Shown: positions 36,867 to 45,615 of the stretch, one piece after another
How positions within the stretch are numbered: the stretch's first letter is position 1
Layout: every line of letters begins with the position of its first letter
DNA from: Vibrio europaeus
GTDB taxonomy: Bacteria; Pseudomonadota; Gammaproteobacteria; Enterobacterales; Vibrionaceae
NCBI RefSeq assembly: GCF_001695575.1
Contig: NZ_LUAX01000001.1
Location: 1,116,001-1,180,000, forward strand
Direction of reading: 5' to 3'
DNA length: 64,000 nt
Made by a program: the position numbers and the translations under genes
The notes under the pieces: model-generated
Told to the model about the DNA's origin: nothing
What the model saw: only the letters and a program-made list of their open reading frames with translations
Databases searched by the model: none

Positions 36867-39149
36867 ATGAACCAACAACTTACCGTTACTAAGCGTGACG
36901 GACGCAAAGAAAGTATTGATCTCGAAAAGATCCATCGCGTTATCACCTGGGCTGCCGAAGGTCTAGACAACGTTTCTGTATCTCAAGTAGAACTACGCGC
37001 TCACATTCAGTTCTACGACGGTATCACTACGTCTGATATCCATGAAACCATCATCAAGTCTGCAGCAGATTTGATTTCTGAAGAGACGCCTGATTACCAA
37101 TATCTAGCGGCACGTTTGGCTGTATTCCATCTACGTAAAAAAGCGTACGACCAATATGAGCCACCAACGCTATACGATCACGTTGCTCACCTTGTGGATA
37201 TGGGTAAGTATGACCAGCACATTCTGGTAGATTACACCAAAGCAGAACTTGATGAGCTTGACGCATACATTGATCACAAGCGCGATCTTGATTTCTCTTA
37301 TGCAGCCGTAAAACAGCTTGAAGGTAAGTACTTCGTTCAAAACCGTGTATCCGGTGAAATCTACGAAAGTGCGCAGTTCCTATACATTCTAGTTTCTGCT
37401 TGTCTATTCGCGAAGTACCCGAAAGAGACGCGTCTTGATTACATCAAGCGCTTCTACGATGCGACATCGACATTCAAAATTTCTCTACCTACGCCGATTA
37501 TGTCTGGCGTACGTACCCCTACTCGTCAGTTCAGCTCATGTGTACTTATTGAGTGTGGCGATAGCCTAGATTCAATTAACGCGACAGCAAGCTCTATTGT
37601 TCGTTACGTTTCTCAACGTGCTGGTATTGGTATTAACGCTGGTCGTATCCGTGCGCTAGGTTCAGAGATCCGTGGTGGTGAAGCATTCCATACGGGCTGT
37701 ATCCCTTTCTACAAATACTTCCAAACAGCTGTTAAATGTTGTTCTCAAGGTGGTGTTCGTGGCGGTGCGGCAACTGTGTTCTACCCACTATGGCATGGTG
37801 AATCTCAAGCACTGATGGTTCTTAAGAACAACCGTGGTGTTGAAGAGAACCGTGTTCGTCACATGGACTACGGCGTACAGCTTAACCGCTTGATGTACCA
37901 ACGTTTAGTTGAAGGTGGCAACATTACTCTGTTTTCACCATCAGATGTACCGGGTCTATACGATGCGTTCTTCGAGAACCAAGACGAGTTCGAACGTCTA
38001 TACGTTCAGTACGAAAACGATCCATCAGTTAAGAAAGAAACCGTTAAAGCAATCGAGATGTTCTCTATCTTGATGCAAGAGCGTGCTTCTACAGGTCGTA
38101 TCTACATCCAGAACGTCGACCACTGTAATACGCACAGCCCATTCGACTCTGAAGTCGCACCTGTACGTCAATCTAACCTATGTTTGGAAATCGCGCTGCC
38201 AACTAAGCCGCTGACAAACGTTGAAGATGACTCTGGTGAGATTGCTCTGTGTACACTATCTGCATTCAACCTTGGTGCGATTAAGTCTCTTGATGACTTT
38301 GAAGAGCTGTCAGATCTTGTTGTTCGTGCACTAGATGCACTACTGGATTACCAAGACTACCCGCTACCAGCTGCGTACAAGTCAACGATGAATCGCCGTA
38401 CTCTAGGTGTTGGTGTGATCAACTACGCTTACTATCTAGCGAAGAACGGTGTGAAGTACTCAGATGGCAGTGCAAATGGTCTAACACACCGTACATTCGA
38501 AGCGATGCAGTACTACTTGCTGAAAGCTTCAGTCGCGCTTGCGAAAGAGCAAGGTAAGTGTCCTTTATTCGAAGAAACAAACTACGCTAAAGGCCTGATG
38601 CCAATCGACACTTACAAAAAAGATGTCGACCTAATTTGTGACGAGAAACTGCACTACGATTGGGATGGTCTACGTGAAGAAATCATGACGCACGGCCTGC
38701 GTAACTCTACCCTAACCGCGCTAATGCCTTCTGAGACATCTTCTCAGATCTCTAACGCGACAAACGGTATTGAGCCACCACGTGGTTACGTTTCAGTGAA
38801 GGCATCTAAAGACGGTATCCTGAAGCAAGTAGTACCAGATTTCCTTGAGTACAAAGACAACTACGAACTGCTATGGAACATCGGTTCAAACGATGGTTAC
38901 CTTCACCTAGTGGGTATCATGCAGAAGTTTGTTGACCAAGCGATTTCAGCAAATACTAACTACGACCCAACGCGTTTTGAAAGTGGCAAAGTGCCAATGA
39001 AGAAACTGCTACAAGATCTGCTAACTGCGTATAAGTTTGGTGTGAAGACACTTTACTACCACAACACACGTGATGGCGCGAGCGACGATCAAAAAGACGC
39101 AGTACAACCACAAGACGACGATTGCGCAGGCGGCGGTTGTAAGATTTAA
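36867..39149 (+). CDS. nrdA: class Ia ribonucleotide reductase, alpha subunit
   Basis: The 760-residue large subunit that reduces ribonucleoside diphosphates to deoxyribonucleotides in aerobic cells. It has an N-terminal ATP-cone allosteric domain (TVTKRDGRKESIDLEKI through residue about 90), active-site Cys residues in QFSSCVLIECGDS, in NLCLEIALP and in ALCTLSAFNLG, and the C-terminal redox pair CAGGGCKI. It is the first gene of the nrdA-nrdB-yfaE operon, with NrdR boxes and a DnaA box upstream. Confidence 0.98.
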   Translation: MNQQLTVTKRDGRKESIDLEKIHRVITWAAEGLDNVSVSQVELRAHIQFYDGITTSDIHETIIKSAADLISEETPDYQYLAARLAVFHLRKKAYDQYEPPTLYDHVAHLVDMGKYDQHILVDYTKAELDELDAYIDHKRDLDFSYAAVKQLEGKYFVQNRVSGEIYESAQFLYILVSACLFAKYPKETRLDYIKRFYDATSTFKISLPTPIMSGVRTPTRQFSSCVLIECGDSLDSINATASSIVRYVSQRAGIGINAGRIRALGSEIRGGEAFHTGCIPFYKYFQTAVKCCSQGGVRGGAATVFYPLWHGESQALMVLKNNRGVEENRVRHMDYGVQLNRLMYQRLVEGGNITLFSPSDVPGLYDAFFENQDEFERLYVQYENDPSVKKETVKAIEMFSILMQERASTGRIYIQNVDHCNTHSPFDSEVAPVRQSNLCLEIALPTKPLTNVEDDSGEIALCTLSAFNLGAIKSLDDFEELSDLVVRALDALLDYQDYPLPAAYKSTMNRRTLGVGVINYAYYLAKNGVKYSDGSANGLTHRTFEAMQYYLLKASVALAKEQGKCPLFEETNYAKGLMPIDTYKKDVDLICDEKLHYDWDGLREEIMTHGLRNSTLTALMPSETSSQISNATNGIEPPRGYVSVKASKDGILKQVVPDFLEYKDNYELLWNIGSNDGYLHLVGIMQKFVDQAISANTNYDPTRFESGKVPMKKLLQDLLTAYKFGVKTLYYHNTRDGASDDQKDAVQPQDDDCAGGGCKI

Positions 39150-39194
39150 ACCATAATCCTGACTAAAGGGTTATCAAGGCTTAACAAATTATTC

Positions 39195-39214
39195 GCCCCT
39201 CAGACATGAGGGGC
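39195..39214 (+). other. hairpin in the nrdA-nrdB gap
   Basis: GCCCCTC/GAGGGGC stem with a six-base loop but no T tract (TTAAAA follows), ending 20 bases before the nrdB start. It is more likely an RNA processing or stability element that sets subunit ratios than a full terminator. Confidence 0.5.
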
Positions 39215-39234
39215 TTAAAAGGAATTGAGGCACC

Positions 39235-40368
39235 ATGGCTTACAGTACTTTTAATAGAAACAAAAATGACCAACTAAAAGAACCTATGTTCTTGGGTCAA
39301 TCAGTAAACGTTGCTCGTTACGACCAACAGAAGTTTGAGATCTTCGAAAAATTAATCGAGAAGCAACTGTCTTTCTTCTGGCGTCCTGAAGAAGTGGACG
39401 TTTCAAGCGATCGCATCGATTACAACAAGCTGCCAGAGCATGAAAAGCACATCTTCATCTCAAACCTTAAGTACCAAACACTACTCGATTCTATCCAAGG
39501 TCGTAGCCCAAACGTTGCCCTACTGCCATTGGTATCTCTACCAGAAGTAGAAACTTGGATTGAAACTTGGTCTTTCTCAGAGACGATTCACTCACGCTCT
39601 TACACGCACATCATCCGTAACATCGTGAATGATCCGGGCCTAGTGTTTGACGACATCGTTGAAAATGATCACATTCTTAAGCGTGCTGAGGACATTTCTC
39701 GCTACTACGACGATCTAATTCAAATGACCAATGATTACCATCGTTACGGTGAAGGTACTCATAACATCAACGGCGAAGAATTGAAGATTACGCTTCACGA
39801 CCTTAAGAAGAAGCTCTACGTTTGTTTGATGTCAGTGAACGCACTAGAAGCGATTCGTTTCTACGTCAGTTTCGCGTGTTCATTTGCTTTCGCCGAACGT
39901 GAGCTAATGGAAGGTAACGCTAAGATCATCAAGCTTATCGCTCGTGATGAAGCGCTGCACTTAACGGGTACTCAGCACATGATTAATTTGCTGCGTAACG
40001 GTCAAGACGACTTCTCATTCATGCTAATCGCAGAAGAATGCAAGCAAGAGTGTTTCGAGCTGTTTAAAGACGCTGCAGAGCAAGAAAAAGAGTGGGCAGA
40101 ATACCTATTCAAAGATGGCTCAATGATCGGTCTGAACAAAGACATCCTTTGCCAATACGTTGAGTACATTACGAACATTCGTATGCAAGCTGTTGGCCTA
40201 GACGCTGCTTACCCTGAAGCGACTTCTAATCCAATTCCTTGGATTAACGCATGGTTGTCATCAGATAACGTTCAAGTTGCGCCACAGGAAGCAGAAATTT
40301 CATCTTACCTAGTTGGTCAAATCGACAGTGACGTACGTGCAGACGACTTCAAGGATTTCGAACTGTAA
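39235..40368 (+). CDS. nrdB: class Ia ribonucleotide reductase, beta subunit
   Basis: The 377-residue radical-bearing small subunit. The diiron/tyrosyl signature is [12 protein letters not shown]: metal ligands Glu and His with the radical Tyr four residues after the His, as in E. coli Tyr122. Further ligands are in [26 protein letters not shown] precedes ATG 39235. Its TAA stop overlaps the yfaE ATG by one base. Confidence 0.98.
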   Translation: MAYSTFNRNKNDQLKEPMFLGQSVNVARYDQQKFEIFEKLIEKQLSFFWRPEEVDVSSDRIDYNKLPEHEKHIFISNLKYQTLLDSIQGRSPNVALLPLVSLPEVETWIETWSFSETIHSRSYTHIIRNIVNDPGLVFDDIVENDHILKRAEDISRYYDDLIQMTNDYHRYGEGTHNINGEELKITLHDLKKKLYVCLMSVNALEAIRFYVSFACSFAFAERELMEGNAKIIKLIARDEALHLTGTQHMINLLRNGQDDFSFMLIAEECKQECFELFKDAAEQEKEWAEYLFKDGSMIGLNKDILCQYVEYITNIRMQAVGLDAAYPEATSNPIPWINAWLSSDNVQVAPQEAEISSYLVGQIDSDVRADDFKDFEL

Positions 40369-40646
40369 TGCCTAATATCAAAATCAACGCTATTACATCG
40401 GTTCAGTCTCACCCTTCTAATACCATTCTCGAAACTATGGAGAATGCTGGGTTAGAGCCTGAATACAACTGTAGAGATGGGCACTGTGGCGCTTGCCGCT
40501 GTAAACTAGTCTCAGGTGAAGTTGAATACGTTGGTTTTGCAATGGCGTACACGCAAGAAAAAGAGATTTTGCCGTGTATCTGTAAAGCGAAAACAGACAT
40601 CGAAGTGGAAGGTGTCAATTATTCGCTTAAAGAAAAACGCGCATAA
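40368..40646 (+). CDS. yfaE: 2Fe-2S ferredoxin-like protein YfaE
   Basis: A 92-residue plant-type ferredoxin that helps maintain the NrdB diiron-tyrosyl cofactor. Cluster ligands are [11 protein letters not shown] with the fourth Cys in LPCICKA. The start overlaps the nrdB stop in TAATG, so it is translationally coupled as the third gene of the operon. Confidence 0.95.
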   Translation: MPNIKINAITSVQSHPSNTILETMENAGLEPEYNCRDGHCGACRCKLVSGEVEYVGFAMAYTQEKEILPCICKAKTDIEVEGVNYSLKEKRA

Positions 40647-40663
40647 GTATGCAGGAAATAGAC

Positions 40664-40688
40664 AACGGCCAGCTTAATGCTGGCCGTT
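40664..40688. terminator. bidirectional terminator between yfaE and the next gene
   Basis: AACGGCCAGC/GCTGGCCGTT hairpin with a five-base loop. It ends one base before the stop codon of the gene on the other strand and only weak T runs follow on either side. Confidence 0.75.
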
Positions 40689-40689
40689 C

Positions 40690-40941
40690 TTATATCTGAA
40701 CTCGTTCTCCAGACAAAAACTCGTCCGCGGTCAGCATAGAAACAGGCTTATCTGCGATCTCCCTTCCATCATCATCAAATAACGACAGTCGATAGCCCAA
40801 ACATTCACCACTTGGTTTGTCTTCCGGCGCTTGTAACCACAAAGAGATAACATCTTGATGCTTTCCATTAAGTGCTTCACCTAGAAAGACTTTTTGGCTC
40901 GCCACTTGATACCAAACAAGGATCTTGGACTGATTAAACAT
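40690..40941 (-). CDS. small hypothetical protein
   Basis: An 83-residue soluble protein (MFNQSKILVWYQVASQKVFLGEALNG...) with beta-strand-rich pattern; no family recognised. GGGAGG five bases before ATG 40941 marks the start; the longer frame begins six codons upstream. It converges on yfaE. Between it and the cinA-like gene (40942-41185) no gene is seen, only A/T-rich DNA. Confidence 0.65.
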   Translation of the reverse strand: MFNQSKILVWYQVASQKVFLGEALNGKHQDVISLWLQAPEDKPSGECLGYRLSLFDDDGREIADKPVSMLTADEFLSGERVQI

Positions 40942-41185
40942 GCTAACCTCCCTGAGCAATTGAAATCTTGAATTGTCATTTTATAGGTTATTTGGCCGAA
41001 TGCACGTATCAAATCTAAGACAAAATCCTCTTCTATTGAAAATCATCCAGTTAAGCGATATTCGAATTTGGCATATAAAAATAATGTGAGTATGAATGAG
41101 TAATAAGAAATAGGATCATTCACTTATTACAGAACAGTAGACTGAGCCAATTTGACAAAATTGGCCCTCTGTCCTAGTTGAATAA

Positions 41186-42427
41186 TTATGCGTCTATTGC
41201 ACTGCGTGGCACAAACATTTCTTTGTTTCTGCTCAATGAACTGTACTGGACAAACATAGGCTTAGCGTTGAGGTAACGGCGTAGCATATCTGCAGCAACG
41301 GTTGTGATCACCAAAGTACGCTCTTCACGGGAATAACTACGGTTAAAAGTCAGGGTTTGTCCCCACTCTCCTTCCGGTGCTGCGAGTGCAACTGAAAATG
41401 TTTTATCAATGACCTTGGCTGTCACTATGGCAATATCCGTCGCGCATTTGTCTTTCGTCGCTCCAGCAAGGGCAAATGCGGCTGCAAGTTGGTCGTCATT
41501 TTCATCACCAACATTAACGCGCTCACCCAACACCCAGCCATGACCACAGTATTGGGCAGCCACCTCTTTTGATTGCAGCCAGTGTGAGAGCGCGCCATAA
41601 GTCGATTGTTCCGCCGTCGCGATAGATTGTTTACGCTCTTGTATTAGGTAGGCGACATGGTCCTGCATAGATTCATCAACACTTACCACGTTGCTTTCAA
41701 TCAGGTTAAAGATAATCTGCAGCAGTTTGACTCGGTTATCTAAGTCATTCTTAGGGCCAAACAACTTCACTTCGATGTAAGGCAGGTACGAACGGTAACC
41801 CAGTGTATAGCCATCAGGAAGTTGTACCTTGTCGAGCTTATCTGACAAAGCCGACTCAGAAGTGCCAAAGGTATAAAGCTTACTGCACTCCTGCCCTAAT
41901 ACATTACTATGAGTGACCTTCATATCGGGCAGAATTTGTTGCTCTACCATTAGCTTAAATTCACTAGGTACGCCCGGCGTGAAATAAAAATCACAGTCAT
42001 TAAAGCGAACTTTGAAGCCACAAGCCGTTCCGATTGGGTTATCAAGTAGAACCGAATCTTTTGGCAACATGGCTTGTTTGCGGTTGCTTTCAGGCATAGC
42101 TAATCCACGAGAGGTAAAAAACGCCTCTAGTCTTGCTAACCATTCTGGATATAAAACAAGCTCAGTTTCTGAAGCGACAGCCACAGCTTCCGCACTCAAG
42201 TCATCACTTGTTGGGCCTAGCCCACCGTTCACCACGACAACATCACTATTAAAGCTAAGCATCATTAACTCTTCGACAAGAGCTGACATCTCGTCACCAA
42301 CTGTTGAACGCTTAGTTACGCTAAAGCCATGTTCAAAAAATCTTTGTGATAACCACGCAGCATTCGTATCAACGATGTCTCCGTGGAGGACTTCTTCCCC
42401 AGTGCTCAGCATTGCGATTTTCAACAT
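41186..42427 (-). CDS. CinA-like protein of the YfaY type
   Basis: A 413-residue two-domain CinA homologue. The N-terminal MoCF/COG1058 domain (STGEEVLHGDIVDTN, GGLGPTSDDLSAEA, FTPGVPSEF) is intact and would act on ADP-ribose or a pterin-like substrate. The C-terminal NMN-deamidase-type domain is degenerate: the usual AESCTGG motif reads AEQSTYG, so the deamidase active site appears lost. Location beside nrdAB-yfaE matches E. coli yfaY, whose deamidase half is also inactive as far as I recall. AAGGATAAAATA precedes ATG 42427. Confidence 0.8.
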   Translation of the reverse strand: MLKIAMLSTGEEVLHGDIVDTNAAWLSQRFFEHGFSVTKRSTVGDEMSALVEELMMLSFNSDVVVVNGGLGPTSDDLSAEAVAVASETELVLYPEWLARLEAFFTSRGLAMPESNRKQAMLPKDSVLLDNPIGTACGFKVRFNDCDFYFTPGVPSEFKLMVEQQILPDMKVTHSNVLGQECSKLYTFGTSESALSDKLDKVQLPDGYTLGYRSYLPYIEVKLFGPKNDLDNRVKLLQIIFNLIESNVVSVDESMQDHVAYLIQERKQSIATAEQSTYGALSHWLQSKEVAAQYCGHGWVLGERVNVGDENDDQLAAAFALAGATKDKCATDIAIVTAKVIDKTFSVALAAPEGEWGQTLTFNRSYSREERTLVITTVAADMLRRYLNAKPMFVQYSSLSRNKEMFVPRSAIDA

Positions 42428-42604
42428 TATTTTATCCTTAGTGGGAAAACATCACATATTTTATGAGTTTAACTGATATTTATTATGGCATTAGGCCAAA
42501 AAACAACTAAGTTTCTTAATTAGGACAATTTCAGATTCCCAATATGCCAACTTTGTTGGATACTTGTGACCCTGATCATTAAAATAATAACGATGGAGTA
42601 CTCT

Positions 42605-43501
42605 GTGTTGAAAAAAAGCATCACCGCTTTAGTTTTGTCAGCTTCTGCCCAGGCCAGTGCCAATGTACATGATTCTAATCAACATATTGAGTTTTCATAC
42701 ACTGTAGATCAAGCTGAATCCGACACGTTTTTCTATCATTCTTATCAATATCAATCATCAGACCCATTTTCACTCGGTTTAACGGAAAATGACCTAAAAC
42801 TTGAAGGCCCAGGCTTACCTAAATATTTGACTGTCTCCGATGGTAAAGATTGGGATTACTTAATGGGGCAAACCTACACGATTTTAGGGCTGAGTGTTGC
42901 CACAGTCGGCTTGATGACACTTCTTCCCGAATCAATCACAAAATGGGATGAAGAAGATCGTGACCTTAGTGGTCTTGGTTCTAAATGGAAAGACAATGTC
43001 ACTTCAGGCCCGACATGGGATCGAGATGAGCACTTCCTAAACTATGTCATGCACCCATATTTTGGCGGCGTCTACTACACAGCAGCGCGCCATGCTGGCT
43101 TTAACGAGTTTGAATCTTTCTTGTACTCTGCAACGATGTCGACCTTCTTCTGGGAATACGGTGTCGAAGCCTTTGCAGAAGTGCCTTCTTGGCAGGATAT
43201 CTTTATCACCCCATTCTTTGGTGCTATCGCGGGTGAGATGATGTTTGAAGCCGAGCAAAACATTGTCGCATCTGGTGGCGAAGTATTGGGCTCTGAAACG
43301 GTTGGTGATGTCTCTCTGTTTTTCCTCAATCCAGTCGGTCATATCCACGGCTGGGTGAGCGGAGCTTGGGGCGGTAGTGCAGAATTCCAGTACAGCAGTA
43401 AGCCTTGGTTTGGCAATCAAGATGCCGCAAAGTTCGCTATGGATGCAGGTGCTAGCTATGACAACGTTTTCTATGGCGTTGAGATGAAAGTCAGCTTTTA
43501 A
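42605..43501 (+). CDS. DUF3943 outer-membrane-associated protein
   Basis: A 298-residue exported protein with signal peptide MLKKSITALVLSASAQASA. Family features are the long DUF3943 domain with many aromatics (DEHFLNYVMHPYFGGVYYTAARHAGF, EYGVEAFAEVPSWQDIFITPFFGA) and a beta-strand C terminus ending in Phe. GGAG at 42595-42598 places the start at GTG 42605, giving a clean signal peptide; ATG 42593 is the alternative. Function unknown. A terminator follows. Confidence 0.75.
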   Translation: MLKKSITALVLSASAQASANVHDSNQHIEFSYTVDQAESDTFFYHSYQYQSSDPFSLGLTENDLKLEGPGLPKYLTVSDGKDWDYLMGQTYTILGLSVATVGLMTLLPESITKWDEEDRDLSGLGSKWKDNVTSGPTWDRDEHFLNYVMHPYFGGVYYTAARHAGFNEFESFLYSATMSTFFWEYGVEAFAEVPSWQDIFITPFFGAIAGEMMFEAEQNIVASGGEVLGSETVGDVSLFFLNPVGHIHGWVSGAWGGSAEFQYSSKPWFGNQDAAKFAMDAGASYDNVFYGVEMKVSF

Positions 43502-43520
43502 ATCACCCCACTTCTGACTG

Positions 43521-43549
43521 AAAAAGCGATGTTTTACATCGCTTTTTTT
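43521..43549 (+). terminator. terminator of the DUF3943 gene
   Basis: AAAAGCGATG/CATCGCTTTT hairpin (43522-43531 and 43537-43546) with T8 tract. Confidence 0.9.
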
Positions 43550-43718
43550 GTGCTCGCGGTTAAAGATCCGTAGTAGTGACAAGGATATAGGTGTAAAACT
43601 TGACTCAGGTCAAACCCAAGCTTTACGCGCATTCTAAACTGAAGTTAGGTATTAAGATCGCTTTCCTTATTAACAAATATTGAAAGCACATGCCTTTCTC
43701 AGCGTTTGGAGGCCCAAT

Positions 43719-44231
43719 ATGAACAGCACATTTATTGTTAATTTCGTTGGCAAAGCGACGCCTGCCACTATCAAGCAACTTGCGGCTATTACCCATGAAA
43801 ATGGAGGTAAATGGCTTATCAGCAAAGTCAATTTCATCGAAGACCAAGTCGCTGCGGTGATTAAAGTTGAGCTCCCAAGTGCCAACGAACAACTTGTCAA
43901 AGACGCCTTCACTTCCCATCCTGATTTACTGGTACAAATTACAGATTCGGATCAATTGGCTCACGATGTTGATACTATTTACCAACTCAGACTCGATTCC
44001 AATGATCGCGCGGGTATCGTTAACGAAATCACCCATGTTCTAGATGGGCAAGGCATTAGCATCCTTGATATGGATTGCCAAAGGGTATTCATTGCTGGCG
44101 GCGGTGGTGTCAGTTCAAGTCTGTTTACAGCCAACCTGTCGATTCGACTACCCAAACAAATCAGTATTGGCGACGTGGCTAATGAACTTGAGTCTTTAAG
44201 TGAAGACACAAGAGTCATGGTAGAAAACTAA
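43719..44231 (+). CDS. GcvR-like ACT-domain regulatory protein
   Basis: A 170-residue protein with two ACT domains: residues about 3-70 (STFIVNFVGKATPATIKQLAAI) and about 88-165 (IYQLRLDSNDRAGIVNEITHVLDGQGISILDMD). This layout is that of GcvR, a glycine-responsive partner of GcvA. The genuine gcvR is usually longer and next to bcp, so this may be a paralogue. GGAGG seven bases before ATG 43719 sets the start. It converges on nspC. Confidence 0.78.
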   Translation: MNSTFIVNFVGKATPATIKQLAAITHENGGKWLISKVNFIEDQVAAVIKVELPSANEQLVKDAFTSHPDLLVQITDSDQLAHDVDTIYQLRLDSNDRAGIVNEITHVLDGQGISILDMDCQRVFIAGGGGVSSSLFTANLSIRLPKQISIGDVANELESLSEDTRVMVEN

Positions 44232-44250
44232 AAATTCAGTTTAATGAACA

Positions 44251-44276
44251 AGAGAGCGACAAATCGCTCTCTTTTT
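44251..44276. terminator. terminator between the ACT gene and nspC
   Basis: AGAGAGCGA/TCGCTCTCT hairpin with a T5 tract on the plus strand, between convergent stops. Confidence 0.85.
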
Positions 44277-44281
44277 ATTGT

Positions 44282-45421
44282 CTAGTTCACAGACCATTGA
44301 GATAGTGAACGTTTGAAGTCTGAATAATCGAATTCATTCAGCTTCTGAACCTCTCCTGAGCTTCTCTCACAGTAGACTGAAGGCATACGCAAACCATTGA
44401 ACCAGTTAAGCTTAACCATGGTGTAACCTGCACTATCCATGATATGTAGGCGTTGGCCAATCTCTAACGGCTTGTCAAAGTTAGCTACACAGAATTGGTC
44501 GCCAGCAAGACAAGAGCAAGAACCAATCACATATTCATGCTCACCGCTATCCGATGCTTCAAGAATCGATGCTGGCTCATCATAGATTAACGTATCTAAG
44601 CGATGCGCCTCTGTTGCTGAATCTACAATTGCTGTCTTCTTAACGTTCTCAACAATATCAACCACAGTCACAACAAGATCCGTAGTTTTGGTAATAATAG
44701 CTTCGCCCGGCTCAAGGTACATCTGTACAGAATGTTTTTCTGAAAACGCTTTTAGCGCCAAACCTAATTTCTCAATATCGTAACCCGGCCATGTAAAGAA
44801 CACGCCACCGCCCATGCTTACCCAGTCTAGCTTATCTAGGTATTCACCAAACTGCTCGGAGATCGAGTCAAGCAAACCAATGAACGCATCAACATCTTTG
44901 TTTTCGCAGTTCATATGGAACATCACACCATCAATGTCATCGAATACTTCTGGGTTGATGTGATCCGATTGTACCCCTAGACGAGAGAACTGACGCGCTG
45001 GATTTGCCAGATCTTGACCCGCATAGCTAACACCCGGATTTAAACGTAAACCAACGGATGCTTTACCTTCAACGATATGACGATAAGCCGCCAGCTGAGA
45101 CTGCGAGTTAAAGATCATCTTGTCACAAATGTCAGCCACTTCACGTACGTCATCTTCACTGTAGCCCACACTGTATGCGTGCGTTTCACCGCCAAACGTT
45201 TCGTGGCCAAGCTTTACTTCAAAAGGACCAGAGCTCGTGGTGCCATCTAGGTAAGGCTTAATAATGTCAAACACGCCCCACGTAGAGAAACATTTGAGTG
45301 CCAACACCAGTTTCACACCAGAGATTTCTTTCAGCTGTTTTGCTTTCTCTAGATTTTCAATCAACTTATCTTCGTTGATCATAAAGTAAGGGGTTTTGAG
45401 TTGTTCTTTCTGAAATGTCAT
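44282..45421 (-). CDS. nspC: carboxynorspermidine decarboxylase
   Basis: A 379-residue PLP enzyme of the alanine-racemase/ornithine-decarboxylase fold. It decarboxylates carboxynorspermidine to norspermidine, a polyamine that controls Vibrio biofilm. The PLP Lys is Lys43 in [12 protein letters not shown]; a Cys/Asp-rich substrate end follows in [16 protein letters not shown] 45421 was taken three codons into a GTG frame. It is the last gene of the norspermidine operon; a 73-base inverted repeat lies in the gap upstream. Confidence 0.95.
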   Translation of the reverse strand: MTFQKEQLKTPYFMINEDKLIENLEKAKQLKEISGVKLVLALKCFSTWGVFDIIKPYLDGTTSSGPFEVKLGHETFGGETHAYSVGYSEDDVREVADICDKMIFNSQSQLAAYRHIVEGKASVGLRLNPGVSYAGQDLANPARQFSRLGVQSDHINPEVFDDIDGVMFHMNCENKDVDAFIGLLDSISEQFGEYLDKLDWVSMGGGVFFTWPGYDIEKLGLALKAFSEKHSVQMYLEPGEAIITKTTDLVVTVVDIVENVKKTAIVDSATEAHRLDTLIYDEPASILEASDSGEHEYVIGSCSCLAGDQFCVANFDKPLEIGQRLHIMDSAGYTMVKLNWFNGLRMPSVYCERSSGEVQKLNEFDYSDFKRSLSQWSVN

Positions 45422-45469
45422 TTTATGCACTCAAGCAGAATCTAATGATAAAACGTCATAGCTGATGGA

Positions 45470-45542
45470 GTTGGTATTGAGTATGTTTATTTTGTCCTGT
45501 CTGAACGAAGTGAGTTACAAAATAAACATGGTTAGTACCAAC
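45470..45542. repeat. 73-base two-step inverted repeat between nspC and the dehydrogenase gene
   Basis: Outer arms GTTGGTA (45470-45476) and TACCAAC (45536-45542) and inner perfect arms ATGTTTATTTTGT (45483-45495) and ACAAAATAAACAT (45517-45529) flank a 21-base loop. The six-base spacers between inner and outer arms do not pair. It looks like a small intergenic repeat element. Confidence 0.75.
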
Positions 45543-45565
45543 ATCTAATAGATCGCCATGACCGA

Positions 45566-45591
45566 AAAAGGGAACACTACTGTCCCCTTTT
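45566..45591 (-). terminator. partial terminator after the carboxynorspermidine synthase gene
   Basis: An eleven-base stem (AAAAGGGAACA/TGTCCCCTTTT, one mismatch) with T5 in the leftward direction. It would reduce read-through into nspC. Confidence 0.65.
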
Positions 45592-45615
45592 AATACCAAA
45601 CTAAAAAATCAGTCG

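Noticed and set aside
39195..39214. Full terminator between nrdA and nrdB
   Set aside because: The hairpin lacks a T tract and nrdB needs to be cotranscribed, so it is listed only as a hairpin.
43623..43919. Open frames opposite the ACT-domain gene
   Set aside because: They are antisense to a gene with a clear ribosome site and recognised domains.
45470..45542. Complete insertion sequence
   Set aside because: Only a 73-base inverted repeat is present, without a transposase or target duplication that I can see.
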